Positions 23,061 to 34,912 are shown, counted from the stretch's first letter. The stretch: DNA of 64,000 bases from Forficula auricularia (GCA_024734495.1 JALMQS010000819.1:498445-562444), one strand, 5' to 3'. Notes: a model not told the origin generated them from the sequence alone. A program made the numbers and translations.

Positions 23061-23358
23061 ATTCAAGGGTATTAATATCAATACACCTCGCTCGAGTAGA
23101 ATTAATTTAATTAAAATTATAATGAAAATTTTAATAGACATTAAATGGCAAGTCTTGTATGAATTATCTTTGTCATTTTCATGAAAACGGAGCTAATTAA
23201 TTGAAGTATTATAAGCGAAATTGTCCCTTTTCATTTTCAACCAGCTTGCTTATATTAAAAACCGATAAGTATTTTCCGGGCATTGTTTAGGAATATAAAT
23301 TTAAAATAAATAAGAAAAATTAAAAATTATATAAAAAATCTAAGTTACTTGTGGTTTT

Positions 23359-23379
23359 AATCACACACACACACACACT

Positions 23380-23432
<53 letters not shown>
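23359..23432. repeat. Compound (CA)n(TA)n microsatellite
   Basis: About 38 bases of CA repeat with one interruption run directly into about 34 bases of AT repeat. Confidence 0.95.
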
Positions 23433-23434
<2 letters not shown>

Positions 23435-24184
23435 TCAATTTTTTAAATTAAAGGTACCTGGTAAGATTGAAAGAAACATCGAATTCAAATTTTTTCACGA
23501 AAATTTAAACAAACATAAATAATGATTTTTCTCCTTATTTCAGACATTTCTAAGCATGAATAGTCAAAAAATTCTTATAAGTACTCGTAAATGAATGAAA
23601 ATTGTTTCACCTATTCAAGACTCGGTATAGATTCTGTAAAGTTTGGTAATTCCGAATTTTTTGTCATCTAAGAATTGAATTATAATTTAACAAATGTTCA
23701 GTTTATTAATAAATACGTGTCTGCCAAATTTATCTCATTGGCAACAACCGTTCGAAAGATCCCCAATTAACAATTCGATTTTACTCTTGACATTCTATTT
23801 TCACACAATTAAAAAAAAAAATACAGAGACATGGGTAGGGAGTGTTGACTCGATGCACAAATTCTAATAAATAAAATTTAAAAATTATGTTCCAAAAAAA
23901 AATATTTTATTCTGGATTATTGAGTCTAAAGTTCTTAAGCTAGAAAGTCCGAAATTTAATTAACTCTTTGTTTAAGAAATACAAACACTTTAACATCAGG
24001 AAAAACTTTCTTCATCTGTCTAGTCTTCCGTTAATGCGAGTATTCTGATTCAGACAAATACACAGAAAAAAATGCATGCTTGAAAATTATTTTTATCCGC
24101 GTTTTCCACATTTACAAACGCGAATAAGCAGAAAATCGAGTTAATTTACTATTGATACCGGCTTAAGATATCATTACTGTACTA
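23433..24184. other. No gene seen
   Basis: AT-rich sequence without recognised repeat copies. Confidence 0.4.
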
Positions 24185-24400
24185 AATCCCTGTATTATAG
24201 ATACTACCATGGTATTTGTTTAGACGAGTTGAATTCAATAATCCACCCTAAAACCTATTTTGTAGGAAACACGAACACTCAAAAGCCCTTAAGAATCGAA
24301 GCAATGCTTTCGTCAAATCGTTTATCCCTATGATTTCTAGAAACTAGAACTCGCTTTCTGTCACAGTATATCCCGGGATCTCCAATCTTCAACTGTTTAA
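24185..24400 (+). pseudogene. Degraded LINE reverse transcriptase tail, split by a MITE
   Basis: The sequence parallels the 10.1-kb copy: gtttagacgagttgaattc, aggaaacacgaacactc, tttatccctatgatttctag, then ccaatcttcaactgttta. It stops at the Harbinger-like insertion; a short LINE-like remnant continues after 24720. Confidence 0.65.
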
Positions 24401-24716
24401 GGGCCAGTTGTATGTCGGCTTGTAAAGTCTTTGTTAAAGTTAACAAAAAGTAAAACCTTAGAATTCACCTTGTTCCCTGCCAGATAGCCAATCAGATGAC
24501 ACGCACTTTCATCTGATTGGCCATCCCGATGACACGCACTTTTATCTGATTGGCCATCCCGCCGGGCACAAGCTGAATTCTAAGGTTTTACCCTTTGTCA
24601 ACTTTAACAAAGACTTTACAATTCTAAGGTTCTGATTGGCCATCCCAGTGGCTCCATTTACCATCTACCGTTTCTTAGTGGTGAAAACCATTTACTTTGC
24701 GACATACAACCGGCTC
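24401..24716. mobile_element. Rearranged Harbinger-like MITE
   Basis: The ends gggccagttgtatgtcg and gacatacaaccggctc match the MITE at 2.7 kb, flanked by TAA and TTA. Inside, the block tgattggccatcccg-atgacacgcactttt occurs more than once and an extra palindrome (aagtctttgttaaagttaac) is added. It looks like two related elements nested or recombined. Confidence 0.65.
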
Positions 24717-24740
24717 TTAGTGAACTTCTCGCATCATATC

Positions 24741-25529
24741 ATTAAAATAATAATAATTCTGCACTCCTTATAAATTTTATCATTATTCTTTAGTAAATCC
24801 TGTTATTTTTCTCTAAGTTAATACTAATTAAAAGAATATATTAATTTAATAAATCATTTAATTTCTCCATGAATTTGTTTTCTATTTCACATCACTGGAC
24901 GAATTCATAATTTTCTAATTACAAAGTCATATTTTAAGAATGCAAAATTTATTTTGTTTTCTCTTATAATCTCGTTAAACTTTAAACCCCAACGCTTCAC
25001 TCCCTGTTTATTTCTTCATTAATTTACCATCAAACATCTAGATTTTATTTGAAATCTAAATTCCTATTTTTGTTTTTATTTTTAAAATAATTAAGCTTAT
25101 AACAATAAGGGAAACTCTTAATTACTCCTAACTCGTTCTGGATTTGATATTTCTTTACGAAAAAAACTCAGACACAGACTTTTTATTGTTTAATTTTAAT
25201 TAATACCAAAGATTTTTAAATATGGTTCTAAATATCTAAATCCGTCTACCTAAATCTGAACTGATGAAATCTAAAGGTATATTTTTTTTTCTATTTTACA
25301 GATATATTAGTTTTTAATTCCGGGTTGGAACAAGTCAAGGGGAAATTACTATAAAAAGGTAAAATTATTTTGCCTGGTCTGTTAAAATCTATGGACTGGA
25401 TAAAATTATATAGAAAAGGAAAAATTAATTATTTATTGTTTTTTGATAATAAAAAAAAATAGAAATCTTTAAAAAAAAAAACCTTAAAAACATTTGTATT
25501 TTTTTATTAAAATTATATATTATAGTATT
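24741..25529. other. No gene seen
   Basis: AT-rich sequence without recognised features. Confidence 0.4.
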
Positions 25530-26560
25530 AGTTGAAATCGGAGAATTACAAGCCGAAACCCGTGAAGTTATGACTACTAACACTTGAGATCAATAATTAA
25601 AAACCGAAATCTCTTGAATAAATCAAATATTTTTAGCCATTTATCTATATATATTATAAAATGAAATCGCGGAATTAAAAGCCGAAATGTCAATAAGCTT
25701 AATAATTTTAGGCAATTGAACTATTTCTATTATTATTTAAAAAGGAAAGTGATAGCAGCAAAGCTAAGAATACAAAGATTCTCACTACAACATTTCGGTT
25801 AAATTTTATTTAAATATCTTAATTTTCTTTGGTTTGGCTATAAATATCAAACTTTCTCTTCAACATAATTTATTAAACATTAACTTAAAATTATTCTGAT
25901 TATTTCTTTTATTACATGAAATCCTAGAATTGAAAGTCGAAACGTCTTTAATTAAGCAAAATAATTTTATGGACTTCAATTATTTATACTCTTTTTTTTA
26001 GTGACTGAATGCAAGAAAGGGCTCAATAAAAAGATGATACCCTTATAGATCTTGAAAGAACCTTCCATTAACTAACGGAGGGAGAAAATTTGATCATATT
26101 GTTTGAAATCAGAGAATGAAAAGTCGAAATGAAACCTCGTCATTAGATTGAAAAATTATTTATTATAAGCGATTTTCTATTTTACCTTAAGTAGTCTAAA
26201 AGAATCTTAGAGTTAAGGAAACTGGCAAAAAAGCTTCGAAACAAAATCCCACATAATTTAAAGTAAAAGAAGAAAGGCAACCATTTTAAAAATATATAAA
26301 TAGTATCGTAAATTGATTTATGACTAAAAAGGCCGAAAAGCCAAAAAAAAAACCAGGCACGTCTTCATTTTATTGAAATAATAGTTTAAACATTGATTGA
26401 AATACTGTGTACATACGAAAAATTTTCAAGACATCACAAAAGTTTCGAAAAAAAAACAATTAATTAATTCTTTGAATTATTTTTTTCTTTTGAAATTAAT
26501 GAAATTATTATATTGCTTTCATCAAGAGAACGGAACAGGAAGTCGGTCATTTAAGGGTTG
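25530..26560 (+). repeat. Degenerate motif array
   Basis: A motif close to tgaaatc-n-n-agaattaaaag-ccgaaa recurs at about 25534, 25663, 25918 and 26104, with weaker copies between. Spacing varies (129-255 bases). It may be an old, expanded tandem array. Confidence 0.45.
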
Positions 26561-26569
26561 AAAAAAAAG

Positions 26570-26870
26570 ATTAAAGCATTTTAAGTAATAAAAGAGCAAT
26601 CACGAAAGCCCATGTAAAGGGGGGTAACCATTTGGGGGACGTTATCGACAGTCGTCACGGCAATTACACTCTGTAGAAATCCCCTTTTCCTTTTTCTTAG
26701 TTCAAACTAATCTGCACCCCCTGGGCCCGCCAGCCCTCATATACCTCAATAAAGAATAGGTTGGCAGAGATACAACCGGCTAAAACGATATCAATTACAC
26801 CGACGACTTTTTTTATCAGCACCCCTTGTCTGGATAAAAGGGTGGCGCACCCCAGCGAAAAAAAAGAGAA
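26570..26870. promoter_or_regulatory. GC-richer repeat-poor island
   Basis: It has no match elsewhere in the window and no sustained frame. It includes cagtcgtcacggcaattaca and gatatcaattacaccgacg, both with homeodomain-type CAATTA cores. A candidate conserved non-coding element by inference. Confidence 0.3.
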
Positions 26871-26948
26871 AGTTAATTTATTTTGTATTGCATTAAAGAA
26901 AATGAAATAATTTCTGAATGCTTATAATTTTGAATATATATATATATC

Positions 26949-27269
26949 AGTGGTGGTTGGTGATTTTTCAACCAGGGGAAACTGCAAAAATGTATCCTTC
27001 ATTTTATGAAATTTTATTTTAATTTTCGCTTTTTTTTGCAAATTTCATCGAATACTGAATCAATTTCGTTATTTTTCAAATTTAGCATTAGATTTTTAAA
27101 AAATATATTTTGGGACCTTCGCACCAAACGGATATTGCTTTGTGTGAGTGAGGGTAGGAGTCAGAAATTAATTCTTATGACTTCAATTCCACAGTCCCTG
27201 AGATTGAAATCGAACATCTTCCACAAAGAATCAGGCTGTTCTATAAGAAAATCTTAAATTTCTCCTGAT
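26949..27269. other. Possible transposon end and unassigned DNA
   Basis: It begins cagtggtggttggtgatt after tatat; a similar tatatcagtgg stands at 59985. The 83-codon plus-strand frame here has no recognisable features. Confidence 0.3.
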
Positions 27270-27700
27270 TCTATTGCTATAAGCAAGCTATGACTTGTCT
27301 ATAGCACTTAAGTTATTTCCGATCTTATATATTGAAGAGTTCTTAGAAATGGATTAGTCCAAAGATTCCCGAATCATCTTCATTTATTCATTTTTTTTGT
27401 ATTAATTCTATTTTAATAGTTCCTCAGCGAGAACAATTTTTATTTGACTAAAACTCGTCTGGACTGATCTTTGACAAGCTTAAACTGGCAGATATACCAG
27501 GCAGGGACTTCAAACCTATCCGCGCTCTTTGCGGAAAAATAATTCATTTTAATTCCTTCTTGACACTATGAAAGAATTTTATTTCATTTCGAGAACCAAT
27601 ATACTTTTCAAAACAAAAAATGTTTATATAGAAATATTTGAAATAACGGATAATAATGTGAAAATTTAAAAATCCTCCTGAATTTATGAAAATACATATA
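27270..27700 (-). repeat. Dispersed repeat, inverted copy of 60.06-60.48 kb
   Basis: Shared blocks include ttccgatcttatatattga, gaacaatttttatt(t/c)gactaaaa, tttcatttcgagaaccaata, and aatatttgaaataacggataat, all as reverse complements in the distal copy. Probably two copies of one unidentified element. Confidence 0.7.
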
Positions 27701-29076
27701 TATAGCTATACGAATATAAGATCAAAGACGAATTTCATTTAAACTTCTGTACTTCTCAACATTCATTCCTTTCCTCTAACGCCTAAAGTTTTATATTGCA
27801 AATTGAAATCAAATGTTCTGGCTTGGATTGAATAAATCAATTCTTTTTTTACAAGGCTCAATTTTAATTCCTCCATATACATTCATACAGGATATTGAAT
27901 TAGATGAATTAGCAAAACGTGTTGGAATTTTTAAACTGATTAAAAATGCATGAACTGATAAAACATCCATATCCATTCTGGGCCGGACAAAGAATTTTTT
28001 TTATAATGTATAATCTAAGTCTAAAATTAACCCGGGCTTGAAAATGCGTTAAAAATATTCCCTCCCTTTCGGCCATTTTAATCTCGTTAGAATAAACATA
28101 TTTTCTCTTATATTTAAAATCTAATACGCTCAACCAACCCCTCCAAAAAAGGGGTGTATGTGGGGAGAAAGGGGACGTGGGAGGTTCTCTTCTTCTAGAC
28201 CTCCTCATTATTCTGTAGTTTAAAAACCTAATTGTGAAAGAAGACTAATTTCTTTCAAAGCGTTTTAAATTTTCAATCATTTTAATTATTCTCTAATAAA
28301 TAAGTTGAAAAGAAATGTGCGGGTTATACCCTCAAACCCTGGCTTTTTGTTAAAAGCAATTATGGTATAGATTGGTTAAGAAAAACGGATTTCCCGTGGG
28401 GATCCCTCAATATCACCTTCTTCAATATCATTAAGAGAAAATTCAAAAAAAAAAAAAAAAAAATGAAAAAAAAAAGTTGCCAAAGCTCTTTTCTTGAATA
28501 ATTACAAATAAAAATATATGAGAAGTTTCAAGCCCCTAAAAGTTTAATCTGGGTTTTCGTTGAAGAAGGATTTTTATGATGTTATTTTATTAGGAAAGCA
28601 TAATTAAGAAACTTTGGACTGGTAATAAAAAAGATTTAATATTGATACTTGATATCGACTGAAGAACTTATTAAAATGCTATGCTTATGAGCTTTTAGTT
28701 TTTTATAGATAGAATCGTAGAAAGAGTTCATATTAAAAATATATTACTGCATGAGAATATTTTTATAAGATTATAGAATACATATATTATATTATATATA
28801 ATTCAATATTTGACACAGAGAACTAAGTGGGTCGAATTCTAAAGAAATTGCGTTTTTTGAAAATTCTAACAGTAGGTACTAGAGGCTTCAGCTAGTTCGA
28901 TATAAATTTGTCTTAAGAAATAGTCAATAGACCGAATAACGATTTGGCTCTTAGGTTCGATTTCTGAGGGATAGAAAACCCTTTTCGAATTACATCGAAG
29001 ATCTGTCTATTTTGTTTATTAGGCCTCCGAGGAGCGGGCCGCCTCTTACAAAGATAAAAGTTCATTACACAAACTT
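27701..29076. other. No gene seen
   Basis: AT-rich sequence with an A run at 28446-28463. The 99-codon minus-strand frame at 27909-28208 crosses it without recognisable features. Confidence 0.4.
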
Positions 29077-29235
29077 CACACTTTCAGCTTCAGAACAAAT
29101 AAATTCAGATTCAGAGCGGGTGGATGAGAGAGCCAGGATTAATCCTGACTCACATTTCACATTTCTTCTTTTTTGTATTTACAATTAATAATCATACGCC
29201 ACCCGCTCTATATGTTCTTCTGCTGAAAGTGTAAA
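29077..29235. repeat. Short foldback
   Basis: acactttcagcttcagaac...cagagcgggtgg pairs with ccacccgctctat...gttcttctgctgaaagtgt. Confidence 0.65.
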
Positions 29236-29947
29236 AATTACTTAATTAATAGAATCTATACTATAATTAAAGAACGTATTGTCGTGACCGTGCCCAGCCG
29301 AAAGAACCCGTTCACTAGCGGGAATTCACGAAGACATTTTGACATTTAAAAAACTTCTCGCAGGGACCTGGTACATCTGAGATGAAGCTCTTTAGATGGT
29401 GATAGGATTTATTTTTCCCTTTGCTCTGCAACAACATATTTGAATTATTTTTAAAGTGGATTGTCAGGAAAAATTAAAATTTGTAATTTAAAGTTCTTTA
29501 ATTTTAAAAAATATTTAAAAACTCTCATAAGAAAATCCTGTCAAATGAATCTTTGATAAGGCTCTCTGTATTGTTTTTCTTAAATAAACTTTTACTATAT
29601 AAAATTTCTAACTTTTCTATAATCAAATTCATATTCAAATTTTAATTTTTTCAAAGAATGTCGAGAATAGAAAAATAAATATACGGTGGGTCTACATAAA
29701 TTCACCTTCTCAAATTTTAAACCATATAGCGGTTTCCATTAGATCTATTTGACCCATAATCTTGCTAAATTATTGCCAGCCCTTGTCTAACTTAAATTTC
29801 ATATTTCATTGTTCTATGACATAGGCAGGATTTCATCTAGAATTGATAAAGTAAAAGTATATATATTTTTATATTCTAGCAGAAAAGACTCTAATTTATG
29901 AAGACCTCGAGGTAGGAATACTATATACGGAATTATATATAGTTAAA
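29236..29947. other. No gene seen
   Basis: AT-rich sequence without recognised features. Confidence 0.4.
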
Positions 29948-30070
29948 TTGAAAGCCGAGAGTAGCAGAATTTTTACAAATTGAAGGAAACAATGAAAAAG
30001 TGTGTCTTCTGCTGGAATTATAAATTTTTAATTCCAGCAGATGACACACTCTTTTATTGTTTCCTTCAAT
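29948..30070 (-). mobile_element. Hairpin element, CTGCTACTCTCGG-tail family
   Basis: The minus-strand tail (29948-29978, ctgctactctcggc) precedes a palindrome at 29979-30070 with arms of about 40 bases (attgaaggaaacaat and complement). The element at 51665-51788 is a second copy in the opposite orientation. Confidence 0.65.
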
Positions 30071-30251
30071 ATATATAAATATAGTATAAAATTAAAAATT
30101 AAAATTATGACCTAAATTGACATTGACATTTTAAAAACATATTAAAACTAGGTTAATTGTAATATTAAAATAAAATGATGACCTAAATTTGTTGAGTGAC
30201 TAGATATAGTGTGATACATTCGAAATTCTCAGCTCTAGGAATTGAACCCAA

Positions 30252-30369
30252 CCCTAGCAGCACAATCTTTCATAATATATAGTAACTATATAGTGCCTAT
30301 ATAGATTCCAAGAATCTATATAGTCGCTATATAGTTACTATATAGTTTGAAACATTGTGATACTAGGGA
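30252..30369. repeat. Near-perfect palindrome of tatatag motifs
   Basis: ccctagcagcacaatctttc at the left pairs with gaaacattgtgatactaggg at the right. Between them, actatatag-type arms fold around a 4-base centre at about 30310. It could be a small MITE. Confidence 0.65.
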
Positions 30370-31073
30370 AGTTTTTCTTTCAAAGAATTGATGCTGAATT
30401 ACCATTAAACTAAAGTTCTTCTATTGTATAAATTACAAAAATCAATTTAATAAGTTGTACTTGATATATAATATATAGGTAAAAAATAATAAATATAAAA
30501 ATACATTAATTTGAGATTTCCAGAAGGAAAAGTTCTAATTTGAAATAATAGAATTGAATTTTCCATTAGAATAAATTACTCGATGTTTTTTTTTTTTTTA
30601 TTATTATTCTATTTTTTGATAGGTTCATTAGTAAAGTGAAAATTCATTTTGATGAGTGGGGGTGGGGGAAGGTGAAAAGGTATGGGGTTGCAAGAGAATA
30701 CAATGAAGAGTAAGTGGAAATATGAGCTAAATAAGAAAACCTGAGGACAAGAGAGAAAACGAAGGGGTAGGCAGGAGAAATACTTGAGGGTTGCGAGTAA
30801 CCCTTGTCTCATCTTCTAGATGGAATCTATGCTCTCTTCCCCCTAAGTAAAACGATGACAGCTCATACTAATTACGTCGACATTACAACATTCAACTCAT
30901 CTACCCCTTTACTTGTGACAAGATAGATCAACTTAATTGGTTACTAATTATAAGTAGAAAATATCACTTGGAAATATCCAAAATTTAAGGCTTTAAACAA
31001 TCTAATTATTACTTTCATTAACATAAGTAGGTAAAGTATTGTTGGATCAAAAATTTGAATACTGATTTGAATC
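30370..31073. other. No gene seen
   Basis: AT-rich sequence; a T run lies at 30587-30599. The 67-codon minus-strand frame has no recognisable features. Confidence 0.4.
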
Positions 31074-31081
31074 GTAGGTAA

Positions 31082-31371
31082 CTGAGGGGTGATCCGCGAT
31101 TGGAAGTAGGTGTACACCTCTTTGGAAGTATTTTGAAAGTACCTACTTGGAAATATTTGGAAGTACTTGGAAATATTTGACAGTTCTTGGAAATACTTGG
31201 AATTACTTGGAAATATTTGGAAGTACTTGGAAATATTTGGAAATACTTGGAAATATTTGGAATTACTTGGAAATATTTGGAATTACTTGGAAATATTTGG
31301 AAGTAGTTGGAAATATTTGGAAGTACAAGTGGAAGTAGGTGTACAGCATATTAGGTCGCGGTTCACCCCTA
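31082..31371. mobile_element. hAT-type MITE with internal minisatellite
   Basis: The ends gaggggtgatccgcg and cgcggttcacccct match the MITE at 15.2 kb. An exact 8-bp duplication, gtaggtaa, flanks it at 31074-31081 and 31372-31379. The inside is filled by a minisatellite. Confidence 0.8.
31140..31335. repeat. Minisatellite, 10-bp half-unit
   Basis: Units alternate tggaaatatt and tggaagtact (or tggaattact). About 19 half-units lie in tandem. Two overlapping open frames of 63 and 70 codons (W-K-Y-L-E repeats) are products of the repeat, not genes. Confidence 0.9.
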
Positions 31372-31571
31372 GTAGGTAATTATATGTTTTGAGAAGTTCT
31401 GAATCGAATTTTTAGTCATTGTGCTTGTGTGTAAGTGTGAGTAAGTATAATGGTTTAAATTTCAGTAATAAAAAGCTAAATATATATCAATGCTATGTAA
31501 ATCTTAAATTACCTAAAGCAAGTTTTTGATTCAAATCGGCCAATCAGAATTTCATAAATAGAAATCAATTA

Positions 31572-31652
31572 TTAAAGATAAAAGTAAATAAATGTTTATT
31601 TACTTTTATCTTTATTAAAGATGTTTTACTTTGCACCACAATCTCTATTAAT
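31572..31652 (+). mobile_element. Minimal hairpin retroelement, 81 bp
   Basis: An exact 13-bp duplication, tagaaatcaatta, lies at 31559-31571 and 31653-31665. Between them are a 44-base palindrome (taaagataaaagtaaata and complement) and the tail aaagatgttttactttgcacc...atctcta. Tail and arm match the copy at 48.2 kb, which folds further out. Confidence 0.8.
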
Positions 31653-31854
31653 TAGAAATCAATTAGTTTGTTCTCTGCTTGATATGTAAATAAATATATA
31701 TAATATATAAAATGTACATCATGTACATAATATCTTAATCAATTTACACGCAAGAGAAATATAAGTCGGAAACTCGTTAATTTTAAAATAAATTGATTCT
31801 TAAGACTTAAAGGACTATTTGTCACACTAGTGAATTTAGATCAATTATTTTTTA

Positions 31855-31920
31855 TCTATTTATATTAGTTTACTGAACAGTTTCAGCCTTCATAGTGACA
31901 ATTTTCAAAAACTAAAACCA
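31855..31920 (+). repeat. Fragment related to the palindrome at 16.7 kb
   Basis: The stretch tattagtttactgaacagtttc resembles ttattaattcactaaacagtttc at 16.7 kb. Confidence 0.35.
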
Positions 31921-31991
31921 TATGAATCTAGGAATGTAATTTGTATTATTTGTTTTTGTACTTGACAAGATAATTAAAAAAATGTTTCACA

Positions 31992-32420
31992 CTTAATTAG
32001 GTTATAATGAAAGGCAGTCCATAAATTATTTAAATTTTATTCAAATTCCGACGTTTCGGAGACATTTTTCTCTCCTTCTTCAGGGTATTGAGTATTGATC
32101 AATGGGTGAGTATATAGTAACTCTGTTCCCATTTGTCTCTCCTTTCAGTGATAGTAACAATATTACAAAAATTTTCAACATTATATTATAAGTGTAGTTA
32201 CTTATCTATACTTAACTAAGTACTATTATGATCTTATGATATAATGTTTAAAAATTTTGTAATATTGTTCCTATCACTGAAAGGAGAGACAAATGGGAAC
32301 CGAGTTATACTCACCCATCAATAACTAATCAATACCCTGAAGAAGGAGAGAAAAAAGTCTCCAAAACGTCGGAATTTGAATAAAATTTAAATATGTGACT
32401 GGCTTTCATTATAACCTACT
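31992..32420 (+). mobile_element. Palindromic element with hammerhead-like core
   Basis: Arms of about 180 bases begin cacttaattaggttataatg and end with the complement. The core on the minus strand of the left arm (32054-32083) is CTGAAGA-A-GGAGA-loop-TCTCC-GAAAC. The right-arm copy has a G-to-A change in GAAA. A taccagtctttct stretch after it resembles the tail at 34.9 kb. Confidence 0.7.
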
Positions 32421-33085
32421 TATTTTGCTTACCAGTCTTTCTAAGAAAATAAATAAAATTAAATACCTAAGTACTCTTTTTGTTTTTTACTTAATTAAAA
32501 AATGAAAATTAGAACTCTTTAATAAAACCTGGATTGTAAATTGATATTTTAATTGAAGTTTTTCATTAAATTTAGTCAGGAAGTAGTTAAAAATTAAAAT
32601 TAAAATTACCATCTAATTAGATATACAGATTGAAGCAGCCCACTTCCTCGTTACTCATTGAAAGTTTATCTCTTAATATTGGCCTTACATAGAACATAGA
32701 AAATAGATATCCCATGTAGTTAAGAGAAAATGGCTTAGCTCAAGAACGCATCTCTTCAAGTAAAATAATTAAAGTTAAACAATGTTACGTGATGTTTTTA
32801 TTTAGTTAGGAAATTATTTAAAGACCGTGAATATTGATGACCCTTACAAATTAAAGTAAACTTATTTATGTCCCAGCTGGTATCGATTGGGTTTAAACAG
32901 AAAACGTCAATTAATTTTCTATTTTACTTCATAAATCTTTTAGAGGAAACTGCTATGCTATAAATTACTTAAACAACTATATAAATTTATTATTATGAAA
33001 TATTAAGCATATATAAGTTCTTTCGAGGGATGTACAAATTATTTTTTGAAAAAATTTAGAATTTTATACAAATAATGTAGTTTTA
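32421..33085. other. No gene seen
   Basis: AT-rich sequence without recognised features. Confidence 0.4.
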
Positions 33086-33155
33086 TTTTTAATGATATTG
33101 TTGCGAGAAAGAGTTACAACAAGAAGGTGCAACACCGTAGATCAGAAATAACCTT
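33086..33155 (-). mobile_element. Very short LINE 3' end
   Basis: taatgatattgttgcgagaa, then agttacaacaagaaggtgcaac, matches the terminal 3' region of the 8-kb LINE. Only about 65 bases are left. Confidence 0.55.
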
Positions 33156-34303
33156 TATGCCTGTATTTCAGTGCGTCTGTGTGTCTTTATGGGTTACGAT
33201 ACTGAAGATAATTGAAAAACAGAAAGTCATAGAAAGTTGTTTCTAGATTCAGAACTTGTGGATGAAAAATGAAGAAAATTTAAAAAAAAAATCGAAAGGT
33301 TATATGTGAATATATTATGGTTGCAGCTAAATCAGCTCAAATTTGACACAAATGTTTGAATTAATAAGCTATACGTTTGTGCCAAATTTCAGCTTCTTAA
33401 TTCAAACCTTTCACTGACAAAGATTAGAAAATCCCTAGAGAGTATATAATCATTTTATTTATTTATTTATTTATTCATTTTTTCAAAGGTTAAAAGTCTC
33501 AAATTTACAAAATTATAAAATTAAACACCAACAATACTCATTACATACATCAACATATAACTTTGAAAAAGTTTTCAGGTTTTCCTCAAAATTATCTTGA
33601 TTCTGTTAATCACTTTGGCATATCCAATCGACATTCCTGAAATTAATAAAAAATCCAATAAAATTTCAATTCATCCATCATCTCCAAATTCTGAACTCAA
33701 AATGGTCTCTTTGAACAGGTCTTACTTAATGGGTAGATTCTAAATCTTTGTTGCTGTTTTTGGCCCAAAAACGAAACTTCTTTTATTCTATGTTAAGACC
33801 TAATAAAAACTATTATTAATTAAAATTATCGATTGATATTTTCTAAAAAATTCTATACAATCATATATATATATATAGATTTATTATTATTAATATAAAA
33901 TATATCTATGTTTGGATAAGTAATGAAACAAATATTATTTTGAATTTTACAATTTTCAATTTCATTTCACCCCTTTTGAAATCTCTTCTTAGTTGATTTA
34001 TATAGAATATTTTTATCTCTGATGTTTATTTTCATATCCCATTACACTTGCAAAACATAAATTACAAAAGGCAAACATAAAATGAGAAAATCACAAAATA
34101 AAAAAAAAATAAAAATAAAAAATCAAACATTTTATTTATCTTTTTGAAACAATAAAAAAAACTTTGTCAATAAGAATAATAACTCAGTGGATATTATATA
34201 TATATATATTTTTATTTCGCTTAAAGATGTTTGAATTGGAATAAATAAATGATCGATTAAGTTGAAAGGTTTTAATTTTTCGAAAACATCTACTATATAT
34301 ATA
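33156..34303. other. No gene seen
   Basis: AT-rich sequence with an (ATTT)n run at 33450-33476 and an AT run near 33866. Confidence 0.4.
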
Positions 34304-34487
34304 TCTATTTATACTTATTATAATCGGCTTTCGCGACGACGTCGTCATGATTTTTTAATTTTAAAACCCACTAATAGTTTAAGACAAATAAAATTTATTA
34401 AAATTAGGAAATTTAAATTATTATTTTAAAACTCACTGCGGTGTCCAGAGGCTGAAGTTCCCTGATAAGCAAGATGTCTGCACCTGG
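34304..34487 (+). mobile_element. Helitron-like element, AAAACCCACTAATAG family
   Basis: It starts A|TCTATTTATACTTATTA and ends gcacCTGG|T. A TC start, a CTRR end and insertion between A and T are Helitron traits. The body matches the copy at 44.3 kb. The 3' hairpin (gca...tgc) is short. Confidence 0.5.
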
Positions 34488-34506
34488 TTAATACTATATT
34501 TTATTT

Positions 34507-34912
34507 GAAGGTAATGGAAAGCAGCCCAGAGGTAGTGAGGAAAGAAAAAATTAACACATATCAAATAAGTTGTAATTTATTGGAATCCTTCCTCCTTTCC
34601 TTTCAAACCGACGTTTCGGAGGATTCTTCCCTCCTTCTTCAGGGTTTCAAAGGGTTAATGAATGAAACAAATAAAATGTTTCCTTCTTTGTTATTTGTTT
34701 CATTCATTGACCCTTTCAAACCCTGAAGAAGGAGGGAAGAATCCTCCAAAACGTGGTTTGAAAGGAAAGGAGGAAGGATTCCAATAAAGTACACCTTATT
34801 TGATATGTGTTAATTTTTTCTTCAATCACTACCCCTGGGCTGCCTTCCATTACCTTCAATTAAAATGTCTACCAGTCCGTCTCTTTCCGAGAATATTTCG
34901 TTGCAAAAAAAA
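34507..34912 (+). mobile_element. Hairpin retroelement, CAGTCCGTCTCT-tail family
   Basis: An exact 14-bp duplication, actatattttattt, flanks it (34493-34506, 34913-34926). The palindrome (34507-34857) has arms of about 165 bases. The tail taccagtccgtctctttcc...tttcgttgc ends in poly-A. A hammerhead-like core lies on the minus strand of the left arm at 34614-34642 (CTGAAGA-A-GGAGG-loop-CCTCC-GAAAC). The open frames here arise from the palindrome. Confidence 0.85.

Noticed and set aside
31140..31335. Possible CRISPR-like array
   Set aside because: Units are contiguous 10-bp repeats without spacers, in a eukaryotic MITE.
31147..31379. Overlapping frames with W-K-Y-L-E repeats
   Set aside because: They are translations of a 10-bp-unit minisatellite in two frames.
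34505..34726. 73-codon frame and its relatives at 34800-35105 and 42175-42736
   Set aside because: They lie in the arms of hairpin elements; the frames follow from the palindromes and differ between copies.
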